Assembly: GCA_905221605.1 (NCBI GenBank) | Contig: CAJNDS010000036.1 | Coordinates: 1,006,857 to 1,070,856, forward strand | From: Symbiodinium natans | Lineage: Eukaryota > Sar > Dinophyceae > Suessiales > Symbiodiniaceae | Length of the DNA: 64,000 nucleotides | Reading direction: 5' to 3' | Shown: one piece after another, positions 54,900 through 64,000 of the stretch | How the letters are laid out: each line of letters begins with the position of its first letter | How positions within the stretch are numbered: position 1 is the first letter of the stretch | Notes under the pieces: model-generated | Told to the model about the DNA's origin: nothing | What the model saw: the letters and a program-made list of their open reading frames with translations, nothing else | The model's database searches: none | Made by a program: the position numbers and the translations under genes

Positions 54900-55972
54900 G
54901 GTGAGAACCCCACTGATCCTTTGCTTAGAACTCTAGAAAAGCAAGAAACAAAAACCGTGTTGAAGCCTCCCAAAGAAAATCCAAAAATATTGAAGTTTAC
55001 GATCTTCTGGGTGAAACTAAGCATTGTTCAGAAACTTCTGCAGCAATTGTATTTAATTGCTGAACCGAGGTCGCTGAACAAGTGAAGGTCGCAGAACAAG
55101 AGAAGGTCACTGAACCACAGAAGGGCAGAGAACACATTTCACGTCGCTGAACTATTTGCAATAATCATTCAACATTGGGAACCCCGCAAATCCTTTGCTT
55201 AGGATTCCAAAAGAGCAAGAAAAACATTCTTTGTTGAAGCCTCCCGAAGATCCAAGATGATTGAAGCTCGCGGTCATCTAGGTGAAACCAAGCATTCCAT
55301 AAAAGCAAGAAACAAAAACCTTGTTGAAACCTCCCGAAAAATTCGAGATTATTAAAGCTCGCAATCATCTGGATGAAACTGAGCGTTGTCCGAAACTTCT
55401 GCAGCGATTGTATTTGCTTACTGAACAGAGATCGCTAAACAAGTGAAGGTCGTAGAACAAGAGAAGGTCACTGAACCGAAGAAGGTCAGAGAACCAATCT
55501 CACGTCGCTGAAATGTTAGCAATGATTACTCACTCAACATTGCGAACCCCGCAAACCCTTAACTTAGAACTTCCAAAAGAGCAAGAAAAACATCCTTTGT
55601 TGAAACCTCCCGAAGAAGACCCAAAATGATTGAAGGTCGCGGTCATTTGGGTGAACAAGCACCCCGGACAAGCAGGGTAGTTGAAACTTCCCAAAGAAAA
55701 TCCAAAATTACTGAAAGTCGCGATCACCCTGGGTGAAACCAAGCATTGTCCAACATTGAGAACCCCACAAATCCTTGACTCCAGAACAGCAAGAAAATCA
55801 TCCTTTGTTGAAACCTCACAAGGAAGATTCGAGATGATTGAACCTCACGATCATCTCGGGGAAACCAAGCATTCCATAAACGCAAGAAACAAAACCTTGT
55901 TGAAACCTCCGAAGAAAATCCAAGAATATTGAAGCTCGCGATCATCTGGGTGAAACTAAGCATTGTCCGAGG
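54900..55972. repeat. Diverged tandem array, about 90-bp units in a larger period
   Basis: Units of the type GCAAGAAACAAAAACCTTG, CCTCCCGAAGAAAATCC, GATCATCTGGGTGAAAC and CAAGCATTGTCC recur at least seven times. A longer block adds GAACCCCGCAAATCC and GAGAAGGTCACTGAACC and repeats about every 365 bp (54,903 and 55,180, then 55,545). Divergence between units is high. Open frames here follow from the periodicity. Confidence 0.8.
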
Positions 55973-56204
55973 GGTGTCGTCCTTTGTGGCGTTAGGTTAG
56001 GGATCTTCTCCCTTGCATTATTTTGTTTGGGCTTGGTAGTCAGGCGTGAACTTCTTTTGGCGGGCTTCTGTGGTTGTGGGACATAGCGTCGTCGTCGCAT
56101 GGTTTTCTTCAGGATTCGGGCAGGGGTTTGCGTCGAGGGTTTGGGCTGTTGTTGGCTGTTACTGCGGGTATCCGTTGTCCAGCGTGCCGGCGCCCGGCAA
56201 GGTT

Positions 56205-56765
56205 CAGGGTTTATATATATAGGGTTCCAGATTGGGGCCTTGGTATGTGCACGGCCTGCGCGCGCTCTATATACTTTGCAAGCGAGCATTCATGATCCCC
56301 CCCCCCCCTCCGACCCTTAGAAGGGTCTAGAGATTTTTAGGGTTTAGCGAACTTTATAGGGTTTATATAACTATGTGTATATATATATATACATACATAT
56401 ATATATATATTGTCCTTAGGACTTCAGGTCTCTCACCCCCCCGTCCCCCCCCCTCCCCCCCCTCCCCCATTCTTCTGCTCTGGTGAGGTTCGAAGCCCTC
56501 ATCGACGGCTCTGCCGGGGACCTTTTGGTCTGGGGTTGGGAGTTTGAGGTTTGGGCTTCATGCGTTTGAGTGTTTTATAGGGTTTATATATCCAGGACTG
56601 CAGGTAGAAAGGTTTCCTCCCCCCCCCCCCCCTCTGGTGAGGTTCGAACCCCTCATCGAGCACAGCTCCGCCCGCAACCTCGGTTTGGGGTTTCGTCCAG
56701 GTTTATACCGGGTTCGGGGTTGGGGGGTTTGGGGTTTCGGGCTTCGTGCGTTTGGCCTGCAGTTT
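56205..56765. repeat. About 200-bp tandem repeats with (AT)n, C-run and GGTTCGAA box
   Basis: Order in each unit: TTTATAGGGTTTATATA, a C-run, CTCTGGTGAGGTTCGAA, CCTCATCGA, then GGGCTTC(A/G)TGCGTTTG. Copies begin near 56,347 and 56,573, with a partial copy near 56,205. GAGGTTCGAA(G/C)CCCTC resembles a pol III B-box arm, but with an eight-base loop rather than the tRNA seven, and I see no matching A box. Confidence 0.6.
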
Positions 56766-57135
56766 GGGTTGGTTGCGGTCTGGCTCTTTTCTTCCAGCCT
56801 GTGCCATCTATTGGTGTGTTTGGGCGGGCTCGGGGTCTGCCTTCTAGTCGTGTCACTCTTCCCCACCCCACCCACGACCTTCCCCGTCCCTGACCTTTCA
56901 GCTTGACCGTCGACCTCTATATACTCTTGCCTGAGGCTGGCTTGTGGCTCGCGCCGTTTCGCCGCGGTGCTCTGCACGGCACGTCGGAAGCCCAGAGGGG
57001 ACCAGGAAGCCAAGGGTTTGTGTAGGGTTTCGCGTTGTAGGATTTAGGCTTGTTAAATCGGTTACATAGGGGTCTCGCCAGGTTAGGAGACTCGCCCCTC
57101 ACGTTGTTATATATATATATATATATATATATAGA
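56766..57135. repeat. Diverged repeat copy upstream of the coiled-coil gene
   Basis: Shares with 58,960-59,275 the ordered words CTGTGCCATCTA, GCCGTTTCG, CGGAAGCCC and AGGAAGCCAAG, followed in both by (AT)n. No gene supported, although frames are open on both strands. Confidence 0.5.
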
Positions 57136-57700
57136 TTGGATTGGGTTTTGCTTGACCCCGCGGAGTCACGGAGTGCTTTCGTTTGGGCTTGGGGTTTGGG
57201 GTTGGGCTTGTCTGGCTCGTTTGTGTGAGCCTGTTTGAGCCCTCTAACCCCTGAACCTGAAGCACCTCAAGTGCTTTAAGCCCCCAATACCCTAAACCCT
57301 ATACAAACTCAATCTTGGAAAAACCCTCAACCCTAAACCCTGAACCCTAAACCCTCAACCCTCAACCCTAAACCCGAGATTGCGCATGCCGCCTGTTGCT
57401 CTGGCTGATGGAGTGATGGGGTATGATATTGATTCTGAGCAGGGTAGCAGGCAGTTATGTACTTCAGAAGTTCAAGAGAGACATCTATTTATCTACCTAT
57501 CCCCAGTCTATATTATATATATACATATTGGAACCACTGTAAGCCATGTATAAAATTCCTTTGCAGACTTAGTGCAGCCTCGCACGTTGGCAATTTCCTG
57601 GCTTGTGTTCTCCTGGCGCCGCGTATATTCTGTTGGGCGAAGATCGAGGGATTCGCGTATATTCTGCTGGGCGGAGGTCTAGCTGGACGCTGTGGCTAGA
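57136..57700. promoter_or_regulatory. Upstream region of the coiled-coil gene
   Basis: 57,240-57,375 has a last degenerate C-rich stretch. A 20-bp direct repeat GCGTATATTCTG(T/C)TGGGCG lies at 57,621-57,640 and 57,655-57,674, 26-80 bp before the start codon. A pyrimidine-rich CCTTTGCAG is at about 57,556-57,565. Either could matter for transcription or leader trans-splicing; no direct evidence. Confidence 0.3.
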
Positions 57701-58414
57701 ATGGCATCAGGTGACCCGGGTCCTGAGTCACCGTGTACTCTTCCATCAAGGAGCGATTCCGAGCTGGGCCAGCGTCCTGCAGAGTCGCCGTGCACACCTG
57801 CGTCCGAGAGTGGTTGCGAGACGGAGCAGAGCGGTTCGCACACGTCTGCCGCGGGTTCCACTGCAGAGATATCCACTTTTCGGAGGCTGCGCAAGCTGCA
57901 AAAGGATTACGCCCAGCTGCAAAGCCGCTACGAGCAACTGGAGAAGCATTCTGCCGATCAAGAGAAGCAGCTTTCTCAAAACGAGGCCTTCATTGCGTAT
58001 CTGTCGGCACGCAACATGGCGCTGCACTGCTCCGTCAATGAGCTGCAACAGAAGCTGGGGATCCAGGCTAATTTAGATGAGGCCGAGGAGGCAAAGCAAG
58101 GGCTTAAGCGTCGAGAGGATGAGGCGAACGCTGCTTTGAAGGAGATCGAGTCCGTTCAGGATGACATGGCTTTGCGCGCAGAGTGGCTGGGAGCATCGGA
58201 GGCGGATCTGCAGAGGCGAAAGGAGGCCTTCGCGCAGCAGGCCCGGGAAGCTGCCAGCTCATCTCAGAATCAGGCAGAGAGGCTGCAGAAGATGAGGAGG
58301 CAGAAGAACGAGCGCGAGGCCAAACGCAAGGCGAGGGCTGAGCTGTGTTCGCTGGTTCGCTCCTGCAAGGGTGTGCTGGTAATCAGAAGTGCCTCTTCGA
58401 CTCGAGACAGCTGA
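57701..58414 (+). CDS. Coiled-coil protein, 237 aa, unrecognised family
   Basis: ATG at 57,701, TGA at 58,412-58,414; an in-frame TAG lies at 57,680-57,682, so the start is well bounded. Residues 1-55 are Ser/Pro/Glu-rich and include a short repeat (ESPCTLPSRSDSE, ESPCTPASESGCE). Residues about 60-115 (FRRLRKLQKDYAQLQSRYEQ...) and about 125-215 (LDEAEEAKQGLKRREDEANA, later RLQKMRRQKNEREAKRKAR) are strongly helical and charged with heptad-like leucines, typical of a coiled coil. The last 20 residues differ in character; AAG/GGTGTG near 58,370 might be a splice site, so the true C-terminus may lie elsewhere. No enzymatic motif, signal or membrane segment. It stands alone, between two diverged repeat copies, with high GC3 unlike its surroundings. 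Probably a structural or scaffold protein; that is inference. Confidence 0.7.
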   Translation: MASGDPGPESPCTLPSRSDSELGQRPAESPCTPASESGCETEQSGSHTSAAGSTAEISTFRRLRKLQKDYAQLQSRYEQLEKHSADQEKQLSQNEAFIAYLSARNMALHCSVNELQQKLGIQANLDEAEEAKQGLKRREDEANAALKEIESVQDDMALRAEWLGASEADLQRRKEAFAQQAREAASSSQNQAERLQKMRRQKNEREAKRKARAELCSLVRSCKGVLVIRSASSTRDS

Positions 58415-59275
58415 AAAATGGCTCGGCCCTGGTCTCCCCTTGGAAGGGTTCATGGGTTGGGTTTGGGGTTCAATGTAGTTGGTGGCTGGGTTTAGGGGGG
58501 TTTATGCTCGAGCTGCTCGAGGTGTGCCATCTACTCGTCTCTCTTCCTTAACCCCTTCCCGCTTTAAAAACCCTTCTCCTCCCTCAACCTGACCGCTTGC
58601 AAGTGCTCTGCGCCCACCCTTGTCCTCCCTCAACTTCGGCCCCCCCCCCCCCAAAAAAAAAAAAACCTCAAGCCCTGTCCATGCCGCCCAGGTCCGGTCC
58701 GCAGCTCCTTCGCGCCGCGCCGAATTGGGTTGTTTTTTTCTTGTTTTGCTGGTGTCCGTGTGAGTGCACGAGGGCCCTGTTCTGCTCCACGCTCCCGCTC
58801 TCGAAAGTACAAAGAGCCCTGCCGGGAGCCCTGCTCCCCATCGCTGATCAGGTCCGGGGCTGGCTCGTCGCATCGTGGTGCGGAGCTAACCTCAGATCGG
58901 AGTGCTCGCAGCAGGGGTGTTCTCGGCTAGTTTGTGTTGAGCGTCGTGCGCAGGGACCTCGTATTCTAGGAGCACGGCCAGCTTGTTTTGGGTTAGGGTG
59001 GGTTTGCGGTTTGGGGTTGGCTCCTTCTGCCCGCCTGTGCCATCTACCGGGGGTTCGTCGTTGGACTTTGGTTGCTTGTTCATGTGAGTCTGCTGCTGAC
59101 GTAGACTGGCTGGGTGCAACATGTTGAGAACACTGTGCTCGTGTCTGGATGCATTCCTGAGGATCCGTTGGCTCATGCCGTTTCGGTGTGGTGGAACTGT
59201 CCCCGCCTTGGCCGGAAGCCCGGAGAGGAAGCCAAGTCTTGGGCTTATACACACATATATATATATATATATGTG
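58415..59275. repeat. 3' flank of the coiled-coil gene and second repeat copy
   Basis: 58,640-58,666 is a C-run followed by an A-run. 58,960-59,275 is the partner of 56,766-57,135, ending in (AT)n at 59,250-59,272. Frames of 100-176 codons are open on both strands of 58,500-59,250; they overlap and none is recognisable, so I leave them uncalled. Confidence 0.5.
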
Positions 59276-59349
59276 GCCGAGACCTTTAGGGTCTATTTGG
59301 CCATTTCCTTTATACTTAAGTACACAATCGTCTTAATCCTCTGTCTCTT

Positions 59350-60565
59350 ACTAAGCTGGAAGAAAGCTTTTATTGCTGAGTAGGCATGAGAAACCAGGCT
59401 GTATTTCCGATAGCAAATGAAAGGTGGCCCTTAAAACTTTAATGGGCATGACAGAGCTGCTTTATCTTTTAGTAAGACATGCACACGTCTCTTTTTTCAC
59501 TTCTTCATGAGACATGAGACAGGTCCTCTAGGTCTTCAGCAGAAGCAAGATAGTTTCTGTATCTCTGCCTTTTGTACAATGGGACATGAACAATCTCGTT
59601 TATCTTCTAGGAAACGGCTATCTCTTAATAAAAATGATGACAGATAGAGCTCTTTGTTTGTTGCAAAAGAGCTCCTCTGCCCTTAGTAAATTCAAAAAGC
59701 TCGTTTACCTCTTGAAAGCAAATAGGGAGCTACTATGATTCGCAGGCTCCTCTATCTCTTTGCAAGAAATGAGATCGTTCTCTACCTACCGCTTGCGAAA
59801 GAGCTCCTCTACCTCGTAATCAAAACTACGGAAACTCCTATGGCTCTTAATGGGGCATGGCAAGCTCCTCTACGGCTATCTTTTTTCGGAAAAGAGGGTC
59901 TCTACCAAATAGAAGGTCGCGAGAGACATCCTTTATCGCTTAATAGGAATGACAGAGGTCCTCTACCTCACGTTATGAGCGGAAACGAGAAAGCGCCCTT
60001 GCCTCTTATGAAAGGGCTCCGCCACCTCCTAATGCACAATGAGCAAGCTCTTCTATCCTTTTCGTCAACAAGTCATGAGAGGGCTTCCGTCCTTAACTCT
60101 TTTTTAGGAAATGACAGAGCTACGAAAGAGCCTTTCTTCTACTTGAAAAGTGAGGACAGGTTCTCTAGCGATTAATAGGCAATGAGAGAACTTCCTTATG
60201 TGTCTTCAATGAGAGAGCTCCTTTATGTATCTTTAACTCTTGCATGAGAGAGCTCCCCTATCTCTTTCTAGGAGTGACAGAGCCCCTCTCTCTCTTTCTA
60301 TGAACGGGAAATGAATGGTGCTCCTGGCCATCGGACGTGACAGAGCTGCTCTATTTTGTAGCGGTGTCTAGATTTCGCCCTGTCACATGAGGCAGCTTCT
60401 CAGCTTCTTCTCTAGGCCTTAATTGGAAACTACTGTGCCTTCTTAAGTGGATATTAGAAAGCACATCTATCTTCTAGGAAATGACAGCGCTCCTAAGAAA
60501 CAGTGACGCCCCATTACCTTGAACGGAACGAGAAAGCTACTGAGGGGTTGGGGGGGGGGGTGGGA
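59350..60565. repeat. GAGCTC satellite, oldest section
   Basis: Words AGAGCTCCTCTA and CTCTTA...AATGAGAGAGC recur every 25-45 bp. Diverged from the cleaner copies to the right but with recognisable shared stretches, for example GTCAACAAGTCATGAG at 60,066 and again near 63,950. Confidence 0.8.
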
Positions 60566-61889
60566 GGAGCGCTTTCATTTCCCATAAAAGATGGAGGGGC
60601 TTTTTCATCAGGGAAAGTGGGGGTCCTTCATGTTCCGCTCGAAGATAGACGAACTCCCTCATAAGAGAATGAGCTTCCTATCAACCAAAAGATAGAGGAG
60701 CTGTCTCACAAAAGATACAGGAGCTCTATGACCACTCCTCTACTGCTTGAGCTTCAGCACCTCTTCAGGGAAAGAAAAGAGCTGCTGCATGTTGTAGAGG
60801 TAGCTCTGCTATCATTTGCTAAGAAATGAAGAGCCCCCTCTATCTCCCAACATAACAGGAGAGAGCTCCTATAAATTCTCAAGACATGACAGGCAGGGCC
60901 CCCCTGCCTGAGACGAAAGAGCTCCTCATCACTCAATAGGCAATCACAGAGCTCAAGTGCATAAGAAAGCTTCTTGATCTCTGGAAAGGTTTCTGCGAGA
61001 GCTCCTCTATTCCTTTCTAGGAGAAGCAGGAATGAGAAAGCTCCTCGGGGCGCGTTTTCCTTTCCTAAAACAAGACGAGGATCTTTCAGTTCCTACGCCG
61101 AAAAGCAGAGATATAGGAGCTATCTCACAAGAGATTCAGAGAGAAAAGCTCTTGTATCTCTTATGAGAAAGCTCTGCTATCTTTTAAAAAATGAAGTGGC
61201 CCCGGAAGCCCCTGTGTCTCTTCAATCAAACACCCTTCAAAACAAGTGAACGACAGAGCTCCTCTGCCTCTTGCGAAGGAGCTCTTCTGCCTTTTGAAAA
61301 CTCACAAAGCTCCTTTACCTCTAGCAAAGAAATGGTAGAGCTCCTCGATCTCTGTCTTTTACATGGTATAGAGCTTGGCTCCAGAAAACGCTATATCTCT
61401 TCGCAGGAAATGAGAACGTTCTCTACCTACCTCTTGTGAAAGAGCTCCTCTCCTCGTAATCAAAACAGCGAAAACTCGTTTCGCTCTTCCTAGGGAGCGA
61501 GCAAGCTCGTGTTTCATCTTTTTCAGAAAGAGCGCCCGTATCATGGTCACGAGAGACCTCTGCCCTTTACGAAAGAGCTTTCTTCTGCTTGAAGAAGTGA
61601 GCCCCTTTCTCTTCCTATGAATAGAAAATGAAGGCGCTCCTCTTAGTCGGACATGACTCAGCTGCTCTATTTTGTACGAGACCGTGAACAGCTTCCTGTT
61701 TCTAAGTTTCGCTATGAGACATGAGAGAACTCTAGGCCTTCATAGGAAACGGGAGATCATCTCTATCTGTGCCTTGAAAAAGTGGACATCAGAAGGCACA
61801 TTTATCTTTCTAGGAAATGACAGCACTTCAAAGAAATTCTGACGCCACATTACCTTTGAAAATGGAATGAGGCAGCTACTGGGCAAAAA
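60566..61889. repeat. GAGCTC satellite, higher-order copy 1
   Basis: Near-identical over most of its length to 61,890-63,092. Matching points: GAGCTCCTCATCACTCAATA at 60,921 and 62,122 (offset 1,201), and ATGAAGTGGCCCCGGAAGCC at 61,191 and 62,394 (offset 1,203). Contains an additional about 120 bp near 60,640-60,760. No gene. Confidence 0.9.
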
Positions 61890-63092
61890 ACGCTTTCGTT
61901 TCCTGTAAAGGATGATGGGGCTCATTCATCAGAGAAAAAGGTCCTTCATGTTCCACTAGAAGATACTCTTTGAGCTCTTCAGGGACGAAGAGCTGCTGCG
62001 TCTTTGTTCTGCGATCTTTTCGTAAGAAAAGAAGAGCCCCCTCTATCTCCCAACACAACATGAGAGAGCTCCTAAAAATTCTCAAAACGTGACAGGCAAG
62101 GCTCCCCTGCCTGCGACGAAAGAGCTCCTCATCACTCAATAGGCAATCACAGAGCTCAAGTGCATAAGAAAGCTTCTTGATCTCTGGAAAGGCTTCTGCC
62201 AGAGCTCCTCTATTCCTTTCTAGGAGAAGCAGGAATGAGAAAGCTCCTCGGGGCGCGTTTTCCTTTCCTAAAACAAGACGAGGCTCTTTCAGTTCCTACG
62301 CCGAAAAGCAGAGATATAGGAGCTGTCTCACGAGAGATTCAGAGAGAAAAGCTCTTGTATCTCTTATGTGAAAGCTCTGCTATCTTTTAAAAAATGAAGT
62401 GGCCCCGGAAGCCCCTGTGTCTCTTCAATCAAACACCCTTCAAAAAAAGTGAACGACAGAGCTCCTCTGCCTCTTGCGAAGGAGCTCTTCTGCCTTTTGA
62501 AAACTCACAAAGCTCCTTTACCTCTAGCAAAGACATGGTAGAGCTCCTCGATCTCTGTCTTTTACATGGTATAGAGCTTGGCTCCAGAAAACGCTATATC
62601 TCTTCGCAGGAAATGAGAACGTTCTCTACCTGCCTCATGTGAAAGAGCTCCTCTCCTCGTAATCAAAACAGCGAAAACTCGTTTCGCTCTTCCTAGGGAG
62701 CGAGCAAGCTCGTGTTTCATCTTTTTCAGAAAGAGCGCCCGTATCATGGTCACGAGAGACCTCTGCCCTTTACGAAAGAGCTTTCTTCTGCTTGAAGAAG
62801 TGAGCCCCTTTCTCTTCCTATGAATAGAAAATGAAGGCGCTCCTCTTAGTCGGACATGACTCAGCTGCTCTATTTTGTACGAGACCGTGAACAGCTTCCT
62901 GTTTCTAAGTTTCGCTATGAGACATGAGAGAACTCTAGACCTTCATAGGAAACGGGAGATCATCTCTATCTGTGCCTTGAAAAAGTGGACATCAGAAGGC
63001 ACATTTATCTTTCTAGGAAATGACAGCACTTCAAAGAAATTCTGACGCCACATTACCTTTGAAAATGGAATGAGGCAGCTACTGGGCAAAAA
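61890..63092. repeat. GAGCTC satellite, higher-order copy 2
   Basis: About 1,203 bp, differing from copy 1 at scattered single bases. Short open frames recur in both copies (for example MKWPRKPLCLFNQTPFK), but this reflects duplication rather than conservation of protein. Confidence 0.9.
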
Positions 63093-64000
63093 AACGCTTT
63101 CGTTTCCTGTAAAGGATGATGGGGCTCATTCATCAAAGAAAAAGGTCCTTCATGTTCCACTAGAAGATACTCTTTGAGCTCTTCAAGGGCAAGAAGAGCC
63201 TGCGTCTTTGTTTGAGGTGGCTCTGCGATCTTTTAGTAAGAAATGAAGAGCCCCCTCTAAATTTTTCAAGACATGACAGGGCTCCCCTGCCTGCTACGAA
63301 AGAGCTCCTCTGTAGCGAAGTCTCGAAAGAACTCAAACAATTGAGAGGCTCCTCATCACTTAATGACGGATCTCAGTCGCTTTTTTTGGCATAAGAGGGC
63401 TTCTCGATCTCTGGAAAATGTTCTGCAAGAGCTCCTCTATTCCTTTGTAGGAGAAGCAGGAATGAGAAAGCTCCTCGGGACGCGTTTTCCTTTCCTAAAA
63501 CAAGACGAGGCTCTTTCAGATCCTATGCCGAGAGGAAGGAGGTCTCCCGTGTCCTACCAGAAGGTAGAGAACCCCCTCATGAGCGAACGAGTTTCATATC
63601 AATTCAGAGATATAGAGGCTGTCTCACAAGAGATTCAGAGAGAAAAGCTCTTGTATCTCTTATGAGAAAGCTCTGCTATCTTTGAAAATAAGGTGGCCCC
63701 CGAAACCCCTGTGTCTCTCATACACTTTTAAAAAATTTGAACGACAGAGCCACTCTGCCTCTTGCGAAGGAGCTCTTCTGCCTTTTCTCTGGAAACGAAA
63801 CGGTGGAGCTACTCGATCTCTGTCTTTTACATGGTATAGAGCTTGGCTCCAGAAAACGCTATATCTCTTCGCAGGAAATGAGAACGTTCTCTACCTACCT
63901 CTTGTGACAGAGCCCGATGAAAAAGCAAGCTCTTCTATCTTCTCTTCTCGTCAACAAGTCATGAGCGGGGGGGGGGGGGCTCTCGCCCTTGCCTCCCTGT
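63093..64000. repeat. GAGCTC satellite, higher-order copy 3, diverged and incomplete
   Basis: Follows copy 2 in order but with an insertion (63,300-63,420), a changed segment near 63,540-63,620, and deletion of the middle. Runs off the window end; a run of 13 G lies at 63,967-63,979. Confidence 0.8.

Noticed and set aside
56470-56660. tRNA gene at GGTTCGAACCC
   Set aside because: The arm has an eight-base loop, and no acceptor stem, anticodon arm or A box could be found around either copy.
58500-59250. Frames of 100-176 codons on both strands downstream of the coiled-coil gene
   Set aside because: Mutually overlapping, low-complexity at the C/A run, and partly within a repeat shared with 56,766-57,135.
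59735-63665. Open frames of 60-146 codons in the GAGCTC satellite
   Set aside because: Their recurrence at the same offset (about 1,203 bp) is explained by duplication of the satellite. The peptides have no recognised content.

Overview
The window looks like nuclear DNA of a dinoflagellate, possibly of the Suessiales/Symbiodiniaceae or Prorocentrales type. The case rests on four observations. Plant-type TTTAGGG telomeric sequence is scattered through the interior. There is a long intron-free gene joining an N-terminal ubiquitin-like region to FNIP/LRR-type 22-residue repeats, an architecture I associate with dinoflagellate gene sets. A Ty1/copia RNase H remnant is present. Real genes are very sparse among repeats. 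There are no bacterial-style operons, no rRNA or tRNA that I can recognise, and no CRISPR. The species assignment is inference; the repeats and reading frames are read directly.

Layout. (a) 1-28.8 kb and 34.4-54 kb: a mosaic of roughly 90 short arrays (30-350 bp) of TTTAGGG, in both orientations, separated by 50-400 bp spacers. The spacers hold three things: short exon-like reading frames, often with AG at the left and GT at the right edge; small foldback (hairpin) elements of about ten families, 80-250 bp each; and unidentified sequence. One family is a 109-bp hairpin whose three best copies are flanked by perfect 3-bp target-site duplications. Several foldback elements have telomeric arrays inside them. 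(b) 6,868-9,522: the one large unambiguous gene (884 aa). A truncated copy of its first 30 bases lies at 2,389. (c) 25,070-25,401: frameshifted copia RNase H remnant. (d) 28,867-32,143 and 32,221-34,376: two back-to-back large elements with terminal inverted repeats tipped by poly-C/poly-G and set in (AT)n tracts. They are filled with palindromes and tandem repeats (309-bp, 375-bp, about 30-bp and about 101-bp units). (e) 54.9-56.0 kb: a diverged tandem array. 56.2-59.3 kb: a low-copy island with a 237-aa coiled-coil gene between two diverged copies of a repeat. (f) 59.35-64 kb: a higher-order satellite, unit about 1.2 kb, built on a palindromic GAGCTC motif.

The most interesting possibility is that telomere-type arrays and hairpin elements form the introns of one or more highly fragmented genes. 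The TTTAGGG strand offers AG/G acceptors and GT donors in every unit, and many spacers read as short exons. This is a hypothesis that needs transcript data. No gene network can be drawn from this window: apart from the two full-length reading frames, everything is fragmentary.
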